DNA from: Marinihelvus sp036351115 | GTDB lineage: Bacteria > Pseudomonadota > Gammaproteobacteria > Xanthomonadales > SZUA-36 | Length of the DNA stretch: 64,000 nucleotides | Reading direction: 5' to 3' | Assembly: GCA_036351115.1 (NCBI GenBank) | Contig: JAZBOL010000097.1 | Location: 1-64,000 of the forward strand | Shown here: one piece after another, positions 22,743 to 31,285 of the stretch | Layout of the letters: every line of letters starts with the position of its first letter | Position numbering within the stretch: position 1 is the stretch's first letter | Translations under genes and position numbers: made by a program | Notes under the pieces: generated by a model | Database searches by the model: none | The model's input: the letters and a program-made list of their open reading frames with translations, nothing else | What the model was told of the DNA's origin: nothing

Positions 22743-23621
22743 CTACCCGCGTTCGCGGGTGGCCGGGCGCGGCGCGCGGAGGGCCAGGGCGATCCCGCCG
22801 AGCACGATAACGCCGGCGAGCAGCAGGCGCAGGGACAGGGGTTCGGCCAGCAGCGCCACGCCGCCGACGCCCGCCAGCACCGGCACCGACAACTGCACCG
22901 TCGCGGCACGCCCCGCGCCCAGGGCCGGCAGGGCGGCGTACCAGATCACGTAGCCGATGCCCGAGGCGAGCGCGCCGGACGCCAGGGCCAGGACGATGCC
23001 GGCGCCCGAGGCATGCCGCGGCTCGCCGCCGACCGCGGGCACCAGCAACAGCGCCAGCAGCCCCAGGGGAACGGCGAGCAGGAAGTTGCCCGCCGTGTCC
23101 GCGAGCGGATCCCGGGAACCCCGCCCCAGGAGGGAGTACACGCCCCAGGCCAGGCCGGCCACGATCATGAAAGCGGCGCCCACGGGGTCCGGCGCGCTGG
23201 CGCCGGGCAGCAGGAGCCAGACCAGGCCTCCGAAGGCGAGGAGCATGCCGGTCCAGCGCACCGCGTCGAAACGCTCCCCGCTGCGCACGGCCCAGGTGAG
23301 CATGGTCAGCTGCACCGCGCCGAACAGCAGCAGGGCCCCGGTCGCTGCGCCGAGGCTTACGTAAGCGAGCGAGAAACCGAGCATGTAAACAAACAGCATG
23401 CATCCCATGGGCACGCTCATGGACAGCCGCCGGCGCGGCGGCCAGAAAAGCAGCAGCAGGAGCAGGGCCGCACCGGACGCCACCCGCAGCGCCGTGAAGG
23501 AGGCGGCATCGATGGCCCCGGATGCGAGCGCGGCGCGGCACAGGAGGGAATTGGCGGCGAAGGCGACCATGGCCAGCGCCGTCAGCACACCGGTGCGCCA
23601 GCCGGCCCCTCGCGGGCTCAC
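22743..23621 (-). CDS. EamA/DMT-superfamily transporter
   Basis: About 292 residues with ten predicted membrane helices in two EamA halves (VAFAANSLLCRAAL; TALRVASGAALLLLL; FGAVQLTMLTW; MIVAGLAWGVYSLLGR; SGIGYVIWYAALPAL). The GTG at 23621 overlaps the TGA of the upstream reductase gene as GTGA, so the two are coupled. The frame runs far upstream antisense-like over the reductase gene, which is not coding in this frame. DMT members export amino acids and other metabolites; substrate unknown. Confidence 0.87.
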   Translation of the reverse strand: MSPRGAGWRTGVLTALAMVAFAANSLLCRAALASGAIDAASFTALRVASGAALLLLLLFWPPRRRLSMSVPMGCMLFVYMLGFSLAYVSLGAATGALLLFGAVQLTMLTWAVRSGERFDAVRWTGMLLAFGGLVWLLLPGASAPDPVGAAFMIVAGLAWGVYSLLGRGSRDPLADTAGNFLLAVPLGLLALLLVPAVGGEPRHASGAGIVLALASGALASGIGYVIWYAALPALGAGRAATVQLSVPVLAGVGGVALLAEPLSLRLLLAGVIVLGGIALALRAPRPATRERG

Positions 23622-24685
23622 CAGACCGGGTCCTCGCCGGGGGTGACCCGCACCATGCGCTTGCCGAAGTTGGCGCCCGTGTAGAGCCCCATGAGCGCCT
23701 CCGGCAGGGATTCGAAGCCGTCGGAAAAGTCGACCAGTCCCCGCAGCCGTCCGCTCCGGATCCACTCCGCCATCTCCGTTTCCGCGGTCTCGAATTCGTC
23801 GGCGTGGTTGTAGACGAAGAAGCCGCGCATGTCCGAATCGCCCTTCCGCAAGCGCGTGTAGTTGCGTGGCCCGAACGGTTCGTCCCGCGTGTACTCGGAG
23901 ATGGAACCGCAGAGCACGACCCGGGCCCGCGGCGCCAGCCGGTCGAGCGCGGCCTCCAGGAGTTCTCCGCCCACGTTGTCGAAATAGATGTCCATGCCGT
24001 CGGGAAAGCACTCGGCCAGCCGGGCCGGCACGTCGTCCGCGCGGTAGTCGATGGTGGCGTCGGCGCCCAGGGATTCCACCAATCGGCATTTCTCCGGACC
24101 GCCGGCAATCCCGACGACCGGCCCGCAGCCCCGGGCCTTCGCAATCTGCACCACCAGGGAGCCCACGCCACCGGCCGCCCCGGACACCAGCACCGCGTCT
24201 CCCGCTGAGGGCTCGCCGCGGCTGACGAAGCCGCACCAGGCCGAATAGCCGGTCATCCCGAGCGCCGAAAGCCCGTACCAGGCCGGCACGCCGCGCCGGC
24301 GCATGCGCACGAATTTCTCCCGGGGCGCTAGCGCGGTCACCTTGTGGGTCTGCCAGCCGATCTGCCCGTGCAGAAATTCGCCCACGGCCACCTCCGGGTG
24401 CCGGGACTCGATCACCTCGGCCACACCGCGGCCGTGGATCACGTCGCCGATCTGCAGCACCGACTCCGTGGACTCGCCACCACCCTCGGCCATCATGTAC
24501 ATGCGCATGACCGGCGCGACATTGAGGTAGTGGGTCCTGAGCAGCACCTCGCCCTCCCCCGGCGACGGTATGGGCGTTTCCCGGTATCCAAAATGGCGGT
24601 GCTCCAGGTCCCGCACGGGGCGTTCGGCGACGGTCCACTGGCGGTTGACCGCGGAAGGGTCGGTTGTTTTTTCGGCGTCGTTCAC
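23618..24685 (-). CDS. NADPH-dependent MDR-family oxidoreductase (CurA-like)
   Basis: A 355-residue zinc-independent medium-chain reductase starting at GTG 24685 with AGGAA upstream. Diagnostic features are VMRMYMMAEGG (CurA/leukotriene-reductase type), ALGMTGYSAWCGF, the cofactor loop VSGAAGGVGSLVVQIAKARG, and YFDNVGGELLEAAL. Such enzymes reduce activated double bonds of enones, for example curcumin in E. coli. Coupled downstream to a DMT transporter; divergent from a VOC-family gene. Substrate unknown. Confidence 0.88.
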   Translation of the reverse strand: MNDAEKTTDPSAVNRQWTVAERPVRDLEHRHFGYRETPIPSPGEGEVLLRTHYLNVAPVMRMYMMAEGGGESTESVLQIGDVIHGRGVAEVIESRHPEVAVGEFLHGQIGWQTHKVTALAPREKFVRMRRRGVPAWYGLSALGMTGYSAWCGFVSRGEPSAGDAVLVSGAAGGVGSLVVQIAKARGCGPVVGIAGGPEKCRLVESLGADATIDYRADDVPARLAECFPDGMDIYFDNVGGELLEAALDRLAPRARVVLCGSISEYTRDEPFGPRNYTRLRKGDSDMRGFFVYNHADEFETAETEMAEWIRSGRLRGLVDFSDGFESLPEALMGLYTGANFGKRMVRVTPGEDPVW

Positions 24686-24813
24686 GGCAAGATTCCTGTC
24701 GTCTCTGCCGGGGTAAGGTTTAATCCCCGGTGGCTAACGGCCATCCTAAAGCAAGGCTCCCGCCCGGCGATACGGAACGCGTGCCCGGACAGGGACCCGG
24801 AGACTGATTCAGC

Positions 24814-25290
24814 ATGGACCTGCTCAAGAGAACCACCTTCATCGTCGAGGACGCCGACGCCGCGGCCCGGTTTTACGAAACGGTGTTCGGCTGGCGCCGG
24901 TGGTACGACCAGCAGCTGGTCGCGGACCGGCGCTTCCCGCCCACGGGCAGCGACGAGGATTCGGCGGTGCACCTGGTCATCCTGGAGACCAGCGACCCGG
25001 TGATCGGCAAACTCGGGTTTCTGCAGTATCTCGACCCGCCCTTCGAGGCCATGACCCCGGCACCGAGGGACCGTGTTCGCCCCGGCGAACCGATCCTGGT
25101 GGTCGCGACGAAAGACGTGGACGGGGTGCACGAGCGGGCCGTGGCCGCCGGCGCCAGCGTCGTGACGCCACCGGTGGACTGGACCGTCCCCGCCCCGAAC
25201 GGGGCGTCGCGGATTCACCTGCGCTCCGTTTCCCTCTTCGACCCCAACGGCATCTACCTGGAAGTCAGCGCGCACCCGCAGACGGACTAG
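24814..25290 (+). CDS. VOC (glyoxalase/bleomycin resistance) family protein
   Basis: A 158-residue protein with the beta-alpha-beta-beta-beta pattern of vicinal-oxygen-chelate proteins: FIVEDADAAARFYETVFGW in the first module, and VATKDVDGVHERAVAAGA followed by SVSLFDPNGIYLEVS in the second. The terminal glutamate of YLEV is a usual metal ligand. No specific reaction can be assigned; ring-cleavage, isomerase and binding roles all occur in the superfamily. Confidence 0.85.
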   Translation: MDLLKRTTFIVEDADAAARFYETVFGWRRWYDQQLVADRRFPPTGSDEDSAVHLVILETSDPVIGKLGFLQYLDPPFEAMTPAPRDRVRPGEPILVVATKDVDGVHERAVAAGASVVTPPVDWTVPAPNGASRIHLRSVSLFDPNGIYLEVSAHPQTD

Positions 25291-25379
25291 GTCCACGGCC
25301 CGGCCGTGCTCGCGTAGCGCTTCACGATCTCATGGCATGCTGCGCCTACACTGTCGGCATGAACATCGAGACCCGAACC

Positions 25380-26003
25380 ATGATGAAACGATCCCAACTG
25401 ATTCCCTGGAGCGCCGGCCTCCTGCTTTGCGCCATCCTGGGCCTGAACGATGTCCGGGCGGACTGGGCCATCGACAACGACCATTCCCGCGTGGCCTTCG
25501 TATCGACCAAGGCCGGCAACGTGGCGGAGGTTCACCGCTTCGGGAGCCTGTCCGGAACGCTGGGAGAGGACGGCGCCTTCGCCGTGGACATCACCCTGGA
25601 CAGCGTGGACACGGGCATCGAGATTCGCGACGAACGCATGCGCGAGCTGCTGTTCCAGACCGACCGCTATCCCCGTGCCCGGCTCAGCGCCCAGCTGGAC
25701 ATGGCGCAGCTGAAAACCATCGGCCCCGGGGAGCAGGGTTCGGTCACGGCCGAGGCGGAGCTGAACCTGCACGGCCAGCGCGCCAACCTGACCATCGACG
25801 CGGCGGTGGCGCGGCTCGAGGACGGCACGCTGCTGGTGACCAGCGAGGAGCCGCTCGTGATCACCGCCAGCCAGTTCGAGCTGCTCGCCGGCGTGGAGCG
25901 TCTGCGGGAAATCGCCGGCCTGCCCTCCATCAGCCCGGCCGTGCCAGTGACCTTTCGCCTGACCCTGCGACCGAAGGCGGCACCCACCTCCGCCGTTTCC
26001 TGA
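25380..26003 (+). CDS. YceI-family periplasmic protein
   Basis: About 207 residues with a signal peptide (MMKRSQLIPWSAGLLLCAIL, cleavage near VRADW). The mature part opens ADWAIDNDHSRVAFVSTKAGNVAEVHRF and contains FAVDITLDSVDTGIEIRD, LLFQTDRYP and LNLHGQRANLTIDA, the pattern of the YceI lipocalin-like family that binds isoprenoid-type lipids. ATG 25359 in frame is an alternative start; neither has a strong ribosome binding site. Convergent with the DUF418 gene. Confidence 0.87.
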   Translation: MMKRSQLIPWSAGLLLCAILGLNDVRADWAIDNDHSRVAFVSTKAGNVAEVHRFGSLSGTLGEDGAFAVDITLDSVDTGIEIRDERMRELLFQTDRYPRARLSAQLDMAQLKTIGPGEQGSVTAEAELNLHGQRANLTIDAAVARLEDGTLLVTSEEPLVITASQFELLAGVERLREIAGLPSISPAVPVTFRLTLRPKAAPTSAVS

Positions 26004-26022
26004 GACGGCTCCCGGGCCTCTC

Positions 26023-27267
26023 CTAGGCGCGCCGCATGGGCTGTCGCTGCCAGTAGGTCAGCGAGCGCCAGAGCCACTCCATGGGGCCGAAGCGATAGCG
26101 CGCCAGCCAGGCCGGCGCGGCGAACAGCAGCAGCGCCCAGACCGCGAACACCACCAGTGCCTGCCCGGCGTAGCCAACGGTGCCGTACAACCCCAGGCCG
26201 TGCCCGTAGAACACGAGGGTGCAGATCAGGCTCTCGGCGATATAGCAGCTGAAGGCCGTGCGTCCGACGGCGGCGAGCCGCGCGCGCAGGGCCGGCAGGG
26301 CGTCGCCCTGGCACCACACCATGACGAGCCCGATGTAACCCAGGGCCACCACCACGCTGCCCCAGTAGTTGAATTGCCCGTTGAGGAAGAAAGCCTCGGC
26401 ATAGCTCCAGCCACCGCGCTCATTCAGGTACAGCCCCCAGGCGATGACCGGCACCCCCAGGCCGATGCCGATGATCATGAGCTTGCGGTAGGCCGCGAGG
26501 CTGCGCTGACCGGTGAGCCAGCCCCAGCGAAACAGGGCCATGCCGATGAGCATCAGGCCCGCGACGCGCCAGAACGCGAAAATCAGGAAGATTTCCGTCT
26601 GGAATTCGACGGCCGTGCCGACCCGGTGCGGCAACTGACCGAGCCAGCCGCCCCGGTAGATGGCCAGCTCTTCCGCCAGCGCCTCCGCATCCGGCGCCCA
26701 GTCCTGCAGGGCGGCCTTCAGCTCGGCCTCGGGCCACTGGTCGATGGTCAGGCCCCCGGCGAGGAGAGACAGGGCCGGCAACGCCAGTAACAGCACCCCG
26801 ACGATCACCTGCGTGACGGGTTTCCAGTTGCGGCAAAAAGCGATGACCATCCCGGTCAGGGCGTAGGCCACGAGAATGTCGCCGTACCAGACCAGGTAGG
26901 CATGCAGCAGGCCGAGCACGAGCAGCCAGGCGTTGCGCCGGAGCAGCAGCCCCCGGTCGGGTTGACCCCGCGCCACGGCGCGCTCACTGATGAGCGCCAT
27001 ACCGGCGCCGAACATCAGGGAAAACAGGGTCATGAACTTCTGGTCCGCAAACACCGACGTGAGCCAGAACCAGACCTGGTTCAGGCCCGAGTAGTCTCCG
27101 AAGGCCGTCGGATTGAAATAGGCGGCCTGGGGATAGGCGAACAGCCGAATGTTCATGGCGAGAATGCCCAGCACCGCCACACCGCGCAGCACGTCGAGGC
27201 TGACGGCCCGATCCCGCTCGGCCACCGGCGCCATGGAGGCCGGCTCCGTTCCCCCCACTTGAATCAT
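26023..27267 (-). CDS. DUF418/YeiB-family membrane protein
   Basis: A 414-residue integral membrane protein with about nine helices. The N-terminal motif RAVSLDVLRGVAVLGILAMNI and FSLMFGAGMAL define the family, and the C-terminal YRFGPMEWLWRSLTYWQ motif is the DUF418 signature. AGAGGAG eight bases upstream fixes the start at ATG 27267. Function is unproven; relatedness to membrane acyltransferases has been proposed for this superfamily. It starts 13 bases after the stop of the PuuE-like gene and may share its transcript. Confidence 0.88.
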   Translation of the reverse strand: MIQVGGTEPASMAPVAERDRAVSLDVLRGVAVLGILAMNIRLFAYPQAAYFNPTAFGDYSGLNQVWFWLTSVFADQKFMTLFSLMFGAGMALISERAVARGQPDRGLLLRRNAWLLVLGLLHAYLVWYGDILVAYALTGMVIAFCRNWKPVTQVIVGVLLLALPALSLLAGGLTIDQWPEAELKAALQDWAPDAEALAEELAIYRGGWLGQLPHRVGTAVEFQTEIFLIFAFWRVAGLMLIGMALFRWGWLTGQRSLAAYRKLMIIGIGLGVPVIAWGLYLNERGGWSYAEAFFLNGQFNYWGSVVVALGYIGLVMVWCQGDALPALRARLAAVGRTAFSCYIAESLICTLVFYGHGLGLYGTVGYAGQALVVFAVWALLLFAAPAWLARYRFGPMEWLWRSLTYWQRQPMRRA

Positions 27268-27280
27268 TACGTTGCTCCTC

Positions 27281-28213
27281 TCAATTTGAATGCTGCTGCG
27301 CGATCCAGGCGGACCGGATCTCGGAAGGCGCGGCGCTCCACACCTCGCCGTGCGCCATGATGTGGTCCAGGGCCCGTTCCAGCGCCCCGATCCGGTGCGG
27401 CTGTCCGAGCATCCAGGGATGGATGTTCAGCGCCAGCAGACGCCCGCCGGCGTCCCGTGCTTCGTCGAGCAGAAAATCGAAGGCGTCCATGACCTGTTCC
27501 GCGTATTCGTTTTCCGAGTGGCCATTGGCCATGATGATGAACCGGTCCTCGAGCTCCGTGGACAGGGGCAGATTGGTGATCTCGCCCCGCGGCGTCCGGA
27601 ACTGGTAGGGCATGTCGTCGTTGATCCAGTCCGCCATGGTCTCGACCCCGTGCTCCACCAGCAGCGCCGGCGTGTTGCCGCTCTGGGACTTCCCCGGGCT
27701 GAGCCAGCCGCGCACGGGCTGGCCGCTGGCCTCGCGCAGCACACCCAGGGAACGGGCGATGATCTCCGACTCTTCATCCCGGTCCATACCGCCGTAGTGC
27801 GGTGTATCCATGTCCCAGCCGTGGCACAGCACCTCGTGACCCCGCTCCACCACGCGATTCAGCAGGTAGGGCGCTCGCTCGGCCAGGCGCGCGTTCATGG
27901 CGCAGCTCGCCGTGACCCCGAAGGTATCCAGGGCCCTGAATATCCGGTAGATACCGACGCGGTTGCCGTAGTCCCGAAGCGTGTAGTGGCGCAGGTCCGG
28001 GTAGGCCGTGGTCATGCCCCCGGGGGGCGGGAAGGGTTTACCCTTCTGGTCCAGGGGGAAAAACTGCAGCGCGACGTTGACCCAGAGCGCCACGCGCTTG
28101 CCGTCGGGCCACGCCACGGCCGGTCGATCGGCAAGCATGGACCAGTCATAGAGGTCATGGTCCATGCCGTAGCTGCGGTGGGGATAGTCGAAATAGCGCT
28201 TGTCGAGGGTCAT
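27281..28213 (-). CDS. PuuE-like NodB-fold hydrolase (allantoinase/polysaccharide deacetylase family), copy 1
   Basis: A 310-residue protein of the NodB-homology fold closest to PuuE-type enzymes: DYPHRSYGMDHDLYDWSML start, RDYGNRVGIYRIFRALD, GHEVLCHGWDMD, GWLSPGKSQS and LNIHPWMLGQPHRI. PuuE enzymes hydrolyse cyclic ureides such as allantoin without metal. It overlaps the homologous upstream gene as ATGA and stands in a three-gene run with an isochorismatase-fold amidohydrolase, suggesting successive opening of a cyclic amide or ureide. True peptidoglycan or chitin deacetylation is less likely because no signal peptide is present. Confidence 0.82.
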   Translation of the reverse strand: MTLDKRYFDYPHRSYGMDHDLYDWSMLADRPAVAWPDGKRVALWVNVALQFFPLDQKGKPFPPPGGMTTAYPDLRHYTLRDYGNRVGIYRIFRALDTFGVTASCAMNARLAERAPYLLNRVVERGHEVLCHGWDMDTPHYGGMDRDEESEIIARSLGVLREASGQPVRGWLSPGKSQSGNTPALLVEHGVETMADWINDDMPYQFRTPRGEITNLPLSTELEDRFIIMANGHSENEYAEQVMDAFDFLLDEARDAGGRLLALNIHPWMLGQPHRIGALERALDHIMAHGEVWSAAPSEIRSAWIAQQHSN

Positions 28214-29136
28214 GCTGCCGCCCCTCCACCGGCACGCCGGGCAATGTCTTCGACCGCCGCATCGTAATGGTGCTCGATGTAATGCTCGGCGATCTCCCGC
28301 CCGGTCGTGACCCAGACGTCGTCATGTCCCGTGATGTATTCCAGGGCTTCCTCGAAGGCGCGGAGGCGGTGCGGGTGGGACACCTGGTAGGCATGCAGGG
28401 GGATGCACATCACCACCGGGTTGTCCGCCCCCTCCGCGTAGAGCCGGTCGAAATTCGCCCTGAGCATGTCGCCGTAACGTCGCGGCTCGATCTTGTTCAC
28501 GACGTACACGATGGTGTCGTTCATCTCGAGGGAGTACGGCACCGAAATGAACTTTTTGCCGGAGCGGACCTTTACCGGCGTCGGCTGATCGTCGTGGAAC
28601 AGGTCGCAGGTGTACAGGCCGCCGGCCTCGGCGAACAGGTCGAGGGTGACCTCCGTGTGCGTCAGGGCCGGCGCCAGGTAGCCCGCGCAGGGCTTGCCCG
28701 TGTGCTTGAGGATGGTCTCCATGGCGTCTTCGATCATGGCGCGCTCCTGGGCCTCGTCCATGCCGTAGGTGTACCGCGTGTTGTAGATGCCGTGGCTGAA
28801 GAACTCCCAGTCCCGGTCGCGGCACATGGCGATGATCTCCGGGTGGTGCTCGCACAGGGCGGTGGACAGGGAAATGGAACCGCGCACGCCGTAGCGGTCG
28901 AGCACCTTCATCATGCGCGTGTGGCCCACGCGGTTGCCGTAGTCGCGGGTGCCGTAGCCGTGAACGTCCGGGACCGGTTTCGGCCAGGCCGCCCGGTGCG
29001 GGTTCACCGCCGGGTCAAGCTCATAGAATTCGATGTTCGGCGCCACCCAGAAGGCCACCCGCGCCCCGCCGGGCCAGGAAAGGGTCGGGCGATGCTCATA
29101 GGGCCAGTAATCGTACAGGCCGGGGTCTTCGCGCAT
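28210..29136 (-). CDS. PuuE-like NodB-fold hydrolase, copy 2
   Basis: I chose ATG 29136 (308 aa), with GGAGG nine bases upstream; the frame is open further but not coding-like. It parallels the downstream copy: YEHRPTLSWPGGARVAFWVA, TRDYGNRVGHTRMMKVLD, FSHGIYNTRYTYGMD, GYLAPALTHTEVTLDLFAEAG and HAYQVSHPHRLRAFE. The two proteins diverge enough to suggest different substrates or two steps of one pathway. It lies 14 bases downstream of the isochorismatase-fold gene, with which it surely shares a transcript. Confidence 0.82.
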   Translation of the reverse strand: MREDPGLYDYWPYEHRPTLSWPGGARVAFWVAPNIEFYELDPAVNPHRAAWPKPVPDVHGYGTRDYGNRVGHTRMMKVLDRYGVRGSISLSTALCEHHPEIIAMCRDRDWEFFSHGIYNTRYTYGMDEAQERAMIEDAMETILKHTGKPCAGYLAPALTHTEVTLDLFAEAGGLYTCDLFHDDQPTPVKVRSGKKFISVPYSLEMNDTIVYVVNKIEPRRYGDMLRANFDRLYAEGADNPVVMCIPLHAYQVSHPHRLRAFEEALEYITGHDDVWVTTGREIAEHYIEHHYDAAVEDIARRAGGGAAA

Positions 29137-29150
29137 GGCTGAACCTCCGC

Positions 29151-29864
29151 TCAGAAGGGGCAGCCGCGGGCCTGGCGGATCGGTTCGCAGCCCGGGTGGT
29201 TTTCGAACCAGGCCTTGACCGTCGCCACGGGCTCGACATCCGCGTACTTGAGCATCATGTCGCAGAGATTCGCGAAGTGCGGAATCTCGTGCTTGTCCGC
29301 CACGCACTCCTCCGGAACGATGGTGCGGTAGCCGGTGCTCAGGGAGGCCACGCAGGAGGCGCGGATGCAGCCGGACGTGCTGCCGCCGGTGAGGATCACC
29401 GTGTCCACCTTGTGCCACACGAGCAGGGAAGGAATCAGCGTGTCATGGAACACGCTCGCCATGCGTTTGTTGATGACTGCGTCCCGGCTCCGGTCGATGT
29501 CCAGGCGCGAATCCAGCTCCGCGCGCTCGTCCCCTTCCTTGATGTTCTGCAGCGAGTCCGGCGTGTTCGTCCGCGTGCCCCAGGCGCCGGCATCATCGGC
29601 GTTGTCCATGTAGGCCACGTAGGTCCAGATCACCGGCATGTTCCGGGCGCGGGCCAGCGCCGACAACTCGTTGATGTAGTCGATCTGCTTCGCGTCGGTC
29701 TGGTAGGCGGTCTTGAAGGTGTCGATATCGGTATAGGCGCGCTGCAGATCGATGTTGATCAGCGCAGCCTTCTCACCGAATCCGAATTTCGCACGGTTCG
29801 GGTTCGCCTTGACCTGGGCCCAGTACTCGCGCGGGGTCAGGTTGGACGTTTCCATGACGGGCAT
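29151..29864 (-). CDS. Isochorismatase-fold cysteine hydrolase (N-carbamoyl-amide hydrolase-like)
   Basis: A 237-residue cytoplasmic enzyme. The catalytic triad can be read as Asp in ALINIDLQRAY, Lys in AVINKRMASVFHDT and Cys in LTGGSTSGCIRASC. This arrangement, with TSGCIRAS, matches N-carbamoylsarcosine amidase-like members rather than true isochorismatases. AGAGGAG precedes ATG 29864. It leads an operon with two PuuE-like hydrolases, so cleavage of a carbamoyl or amide product from their reaction is a sensible guess. Confidence 0.85.
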   Translation of the reverse strand: MPVMETSNLTPREYWAQVKANPNRAKFGFGEKAALINIDLQRAYTDIDTFKTAYQTDAKQIDYINELSALARARNMPVIWTYVAYMDNADDAGAWGTRTNTPDSLQNIKEGDERAELDSRLDIDRSRDAVINKRMASVFHDTLIPSLLVWHKVDTVILTGGSTSGCIRASCVASLSTGYRTIVPEECVADKHEIPHFANLCDMMLKYADVEPVATVKAWFENHPGCEPIRQARGCPF

Positions 29865-29926
29865 GGCGGCTCCTCTGCATGGCCGGTGGGTCTCCCGACA
29901 GGTTAGCGCGGTGCTAAGCTGATGTC

Positions 29927-31279
29927 ATGAATCTCCTGCACCCGGGCCGGTCGAGCGGCCCACGAATCGCCTCGATGACCCGCCGGTCGATCGCTCTGCT
30001 GATTGCCCTGCCCCTCGCCCTGTCTTCCGCAGCCGTAAGCGCCGACGCCCTGCTGGTGCGTTGCGGGGCGCTCATCGACGGGCTGTCGGAACAGCGACAG
30101 GGCGCCACCGACGTCCTCATCGAGGACAGCAAGATCACCCGTATGGGCCAATCCCTCGAGACGCCGGAAGGCGTGGCCGTACTCGACCTCCGTGATCACA
30201 CCTGTCTCCCGGGCCTGATCGAGATGCACACCCACATCATGGAGGGCCCGGAGGAACTCGACGACCTGACGGCGTATTTCGACGACTCGCTCGAGGACAA
30301 CCTGGTCCGGGGGCGGCGGTTCGCCCGGGCCACCCTGGCGTCGGGCGTGACCACGGCGAGAGATCTCGGCTCCTACTACGGCTGGGCGGCCCGCGAACTG
30401 CGGGACGAAATCAACCGGGGAGAATCGCCGGGTCCACGACTGCTCGTGGCGGGCTATTACCTGACCATCCCCGGCGGCGGTGGCGACCTGCTTGCGCCGG
30501 ACATCGAGGAATCGGACATTCCGGCACACATGAGGCTGGGAGTTTCCCGGTCACCGGAGGAGTTCGCCGCCCACGCGCAGGCGGCGGTGGACGGCGGCGC
30601 TGACGTGATCAAGCTCATCGCCTCCGGCGCCGTGCTGGCCTACGGCGGCGAACCCGGCGCACCGGAGATGTCACCGGAAGAAATCCGCGCGGTGGTCGAG
30701 GTCGCCCACGCGGCGGGCCTGAAGGTCGCCGCCCACGCCCACGGCGCCCAGTCCATCATCGACGCCATCGAGGGCGGCGCCGACACCATCGAGCACGCCA
30801 CCTACATCGACGAGGAAGGCATTCGTCTCGCCCTCGAACACGACGTGGCGCTGTCCATGGAAATCGGCCCCGGGGACTGGATGATCGAAGAGGGCCGGAA
30901 GCAGGGCTGGGTGGAGGAGTTCCTCGAAAAGACCATCGCGACCACGGACATTCAGCGCGACAGTTTCCGCCGGGCCCACGCCGCCGGCGTTCCCCTGGTC
31001 TTCGGTACCGACGCCGGCATCTACCCCCACGGCATGGCGGGCATCCAGTTCGCTTACATGGTCGAGTACGGCATGACGCCCATGGAGGCCATCCAGGCGG
31101 CCACCTCCGTGTCGGCCCGGTACCTGGGCTGGGAAGACCGGGTCGGTGCCTTGCAGCCTGGCCGTTATGGCGATCTCATCGCCGTCCGCGGAAATCCGCT
31201 GGACGATATCCGCCTGCTGGAAACGGTGGACAGTGTCATCAAGGGCGGCGAGGTGTTCAAAGCGCCCGGGGAGCCCTGA
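29927..31279 (+). CDS. Exported metal-dependent amidohydrolase
   Basis: A 450-residue amidohydrolase-superfamily protein related to imidazolonepropionase/Xaa-Pro dipeptidase types. Metal ligands are visible: His-x-His in EMHTHIM, the lysine in DVIKLIASGAVL, histidines in AAHAHGA and IEHATYID, and Asp in FGTDAGIYPH; the C-terminal strand domain ends LQPGRYGDLIAVRGNPL. A signal peptide (MTRRSIALLIALPLALSSAA) begins at ATG 29975, which is the likelier start; ATG 29927 would add 16 residues. Divergent from the isochorismatase operon. Probable periplasmic hydrolysis of a dipeptide, lactam or hydantoin-like bond. Confidence 0.87.
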   Translation: MNLLHPGRSSGPRIASMTRRSIALLIALPLALSSAAVSADALLVRCGALIDGLSEQRQGATDVLIEDSKITRMGQSLETPEGVAVLDLRDHTCLPGLIEMHTHIMEGPEELDDLTAYFDDSLEDNLVRGRRFARATLASGVTTARDLGSYYGWAARELRDEINRGESPGPRLLVAGYYLTIPGGGGDLLAPDIEESDIPAHMRLGVSRSPEEFAAHAQAAVDGGADVIKLIASGAVLAYGGEPGAPEMSPEEIRAVVEVAHAAGLKVAAHAHGAQSIIDAIEGGADTIEHATYIDEEGIRLALEHDVALSMEIGPGDWMIEEGRKQGWVEEFLEKTIATTDIQRDSFRRAHAAGVPLVFGTDAGIYPHGMAGIQFAYMVEYGMTPMEAIQAATSVSARYLGWEDRVGALQPGRYGDLIAVRGNPLDDIRLLETVDSVIKGGEVFKAPGEP

Positions 31280-31285
31280 GACGCT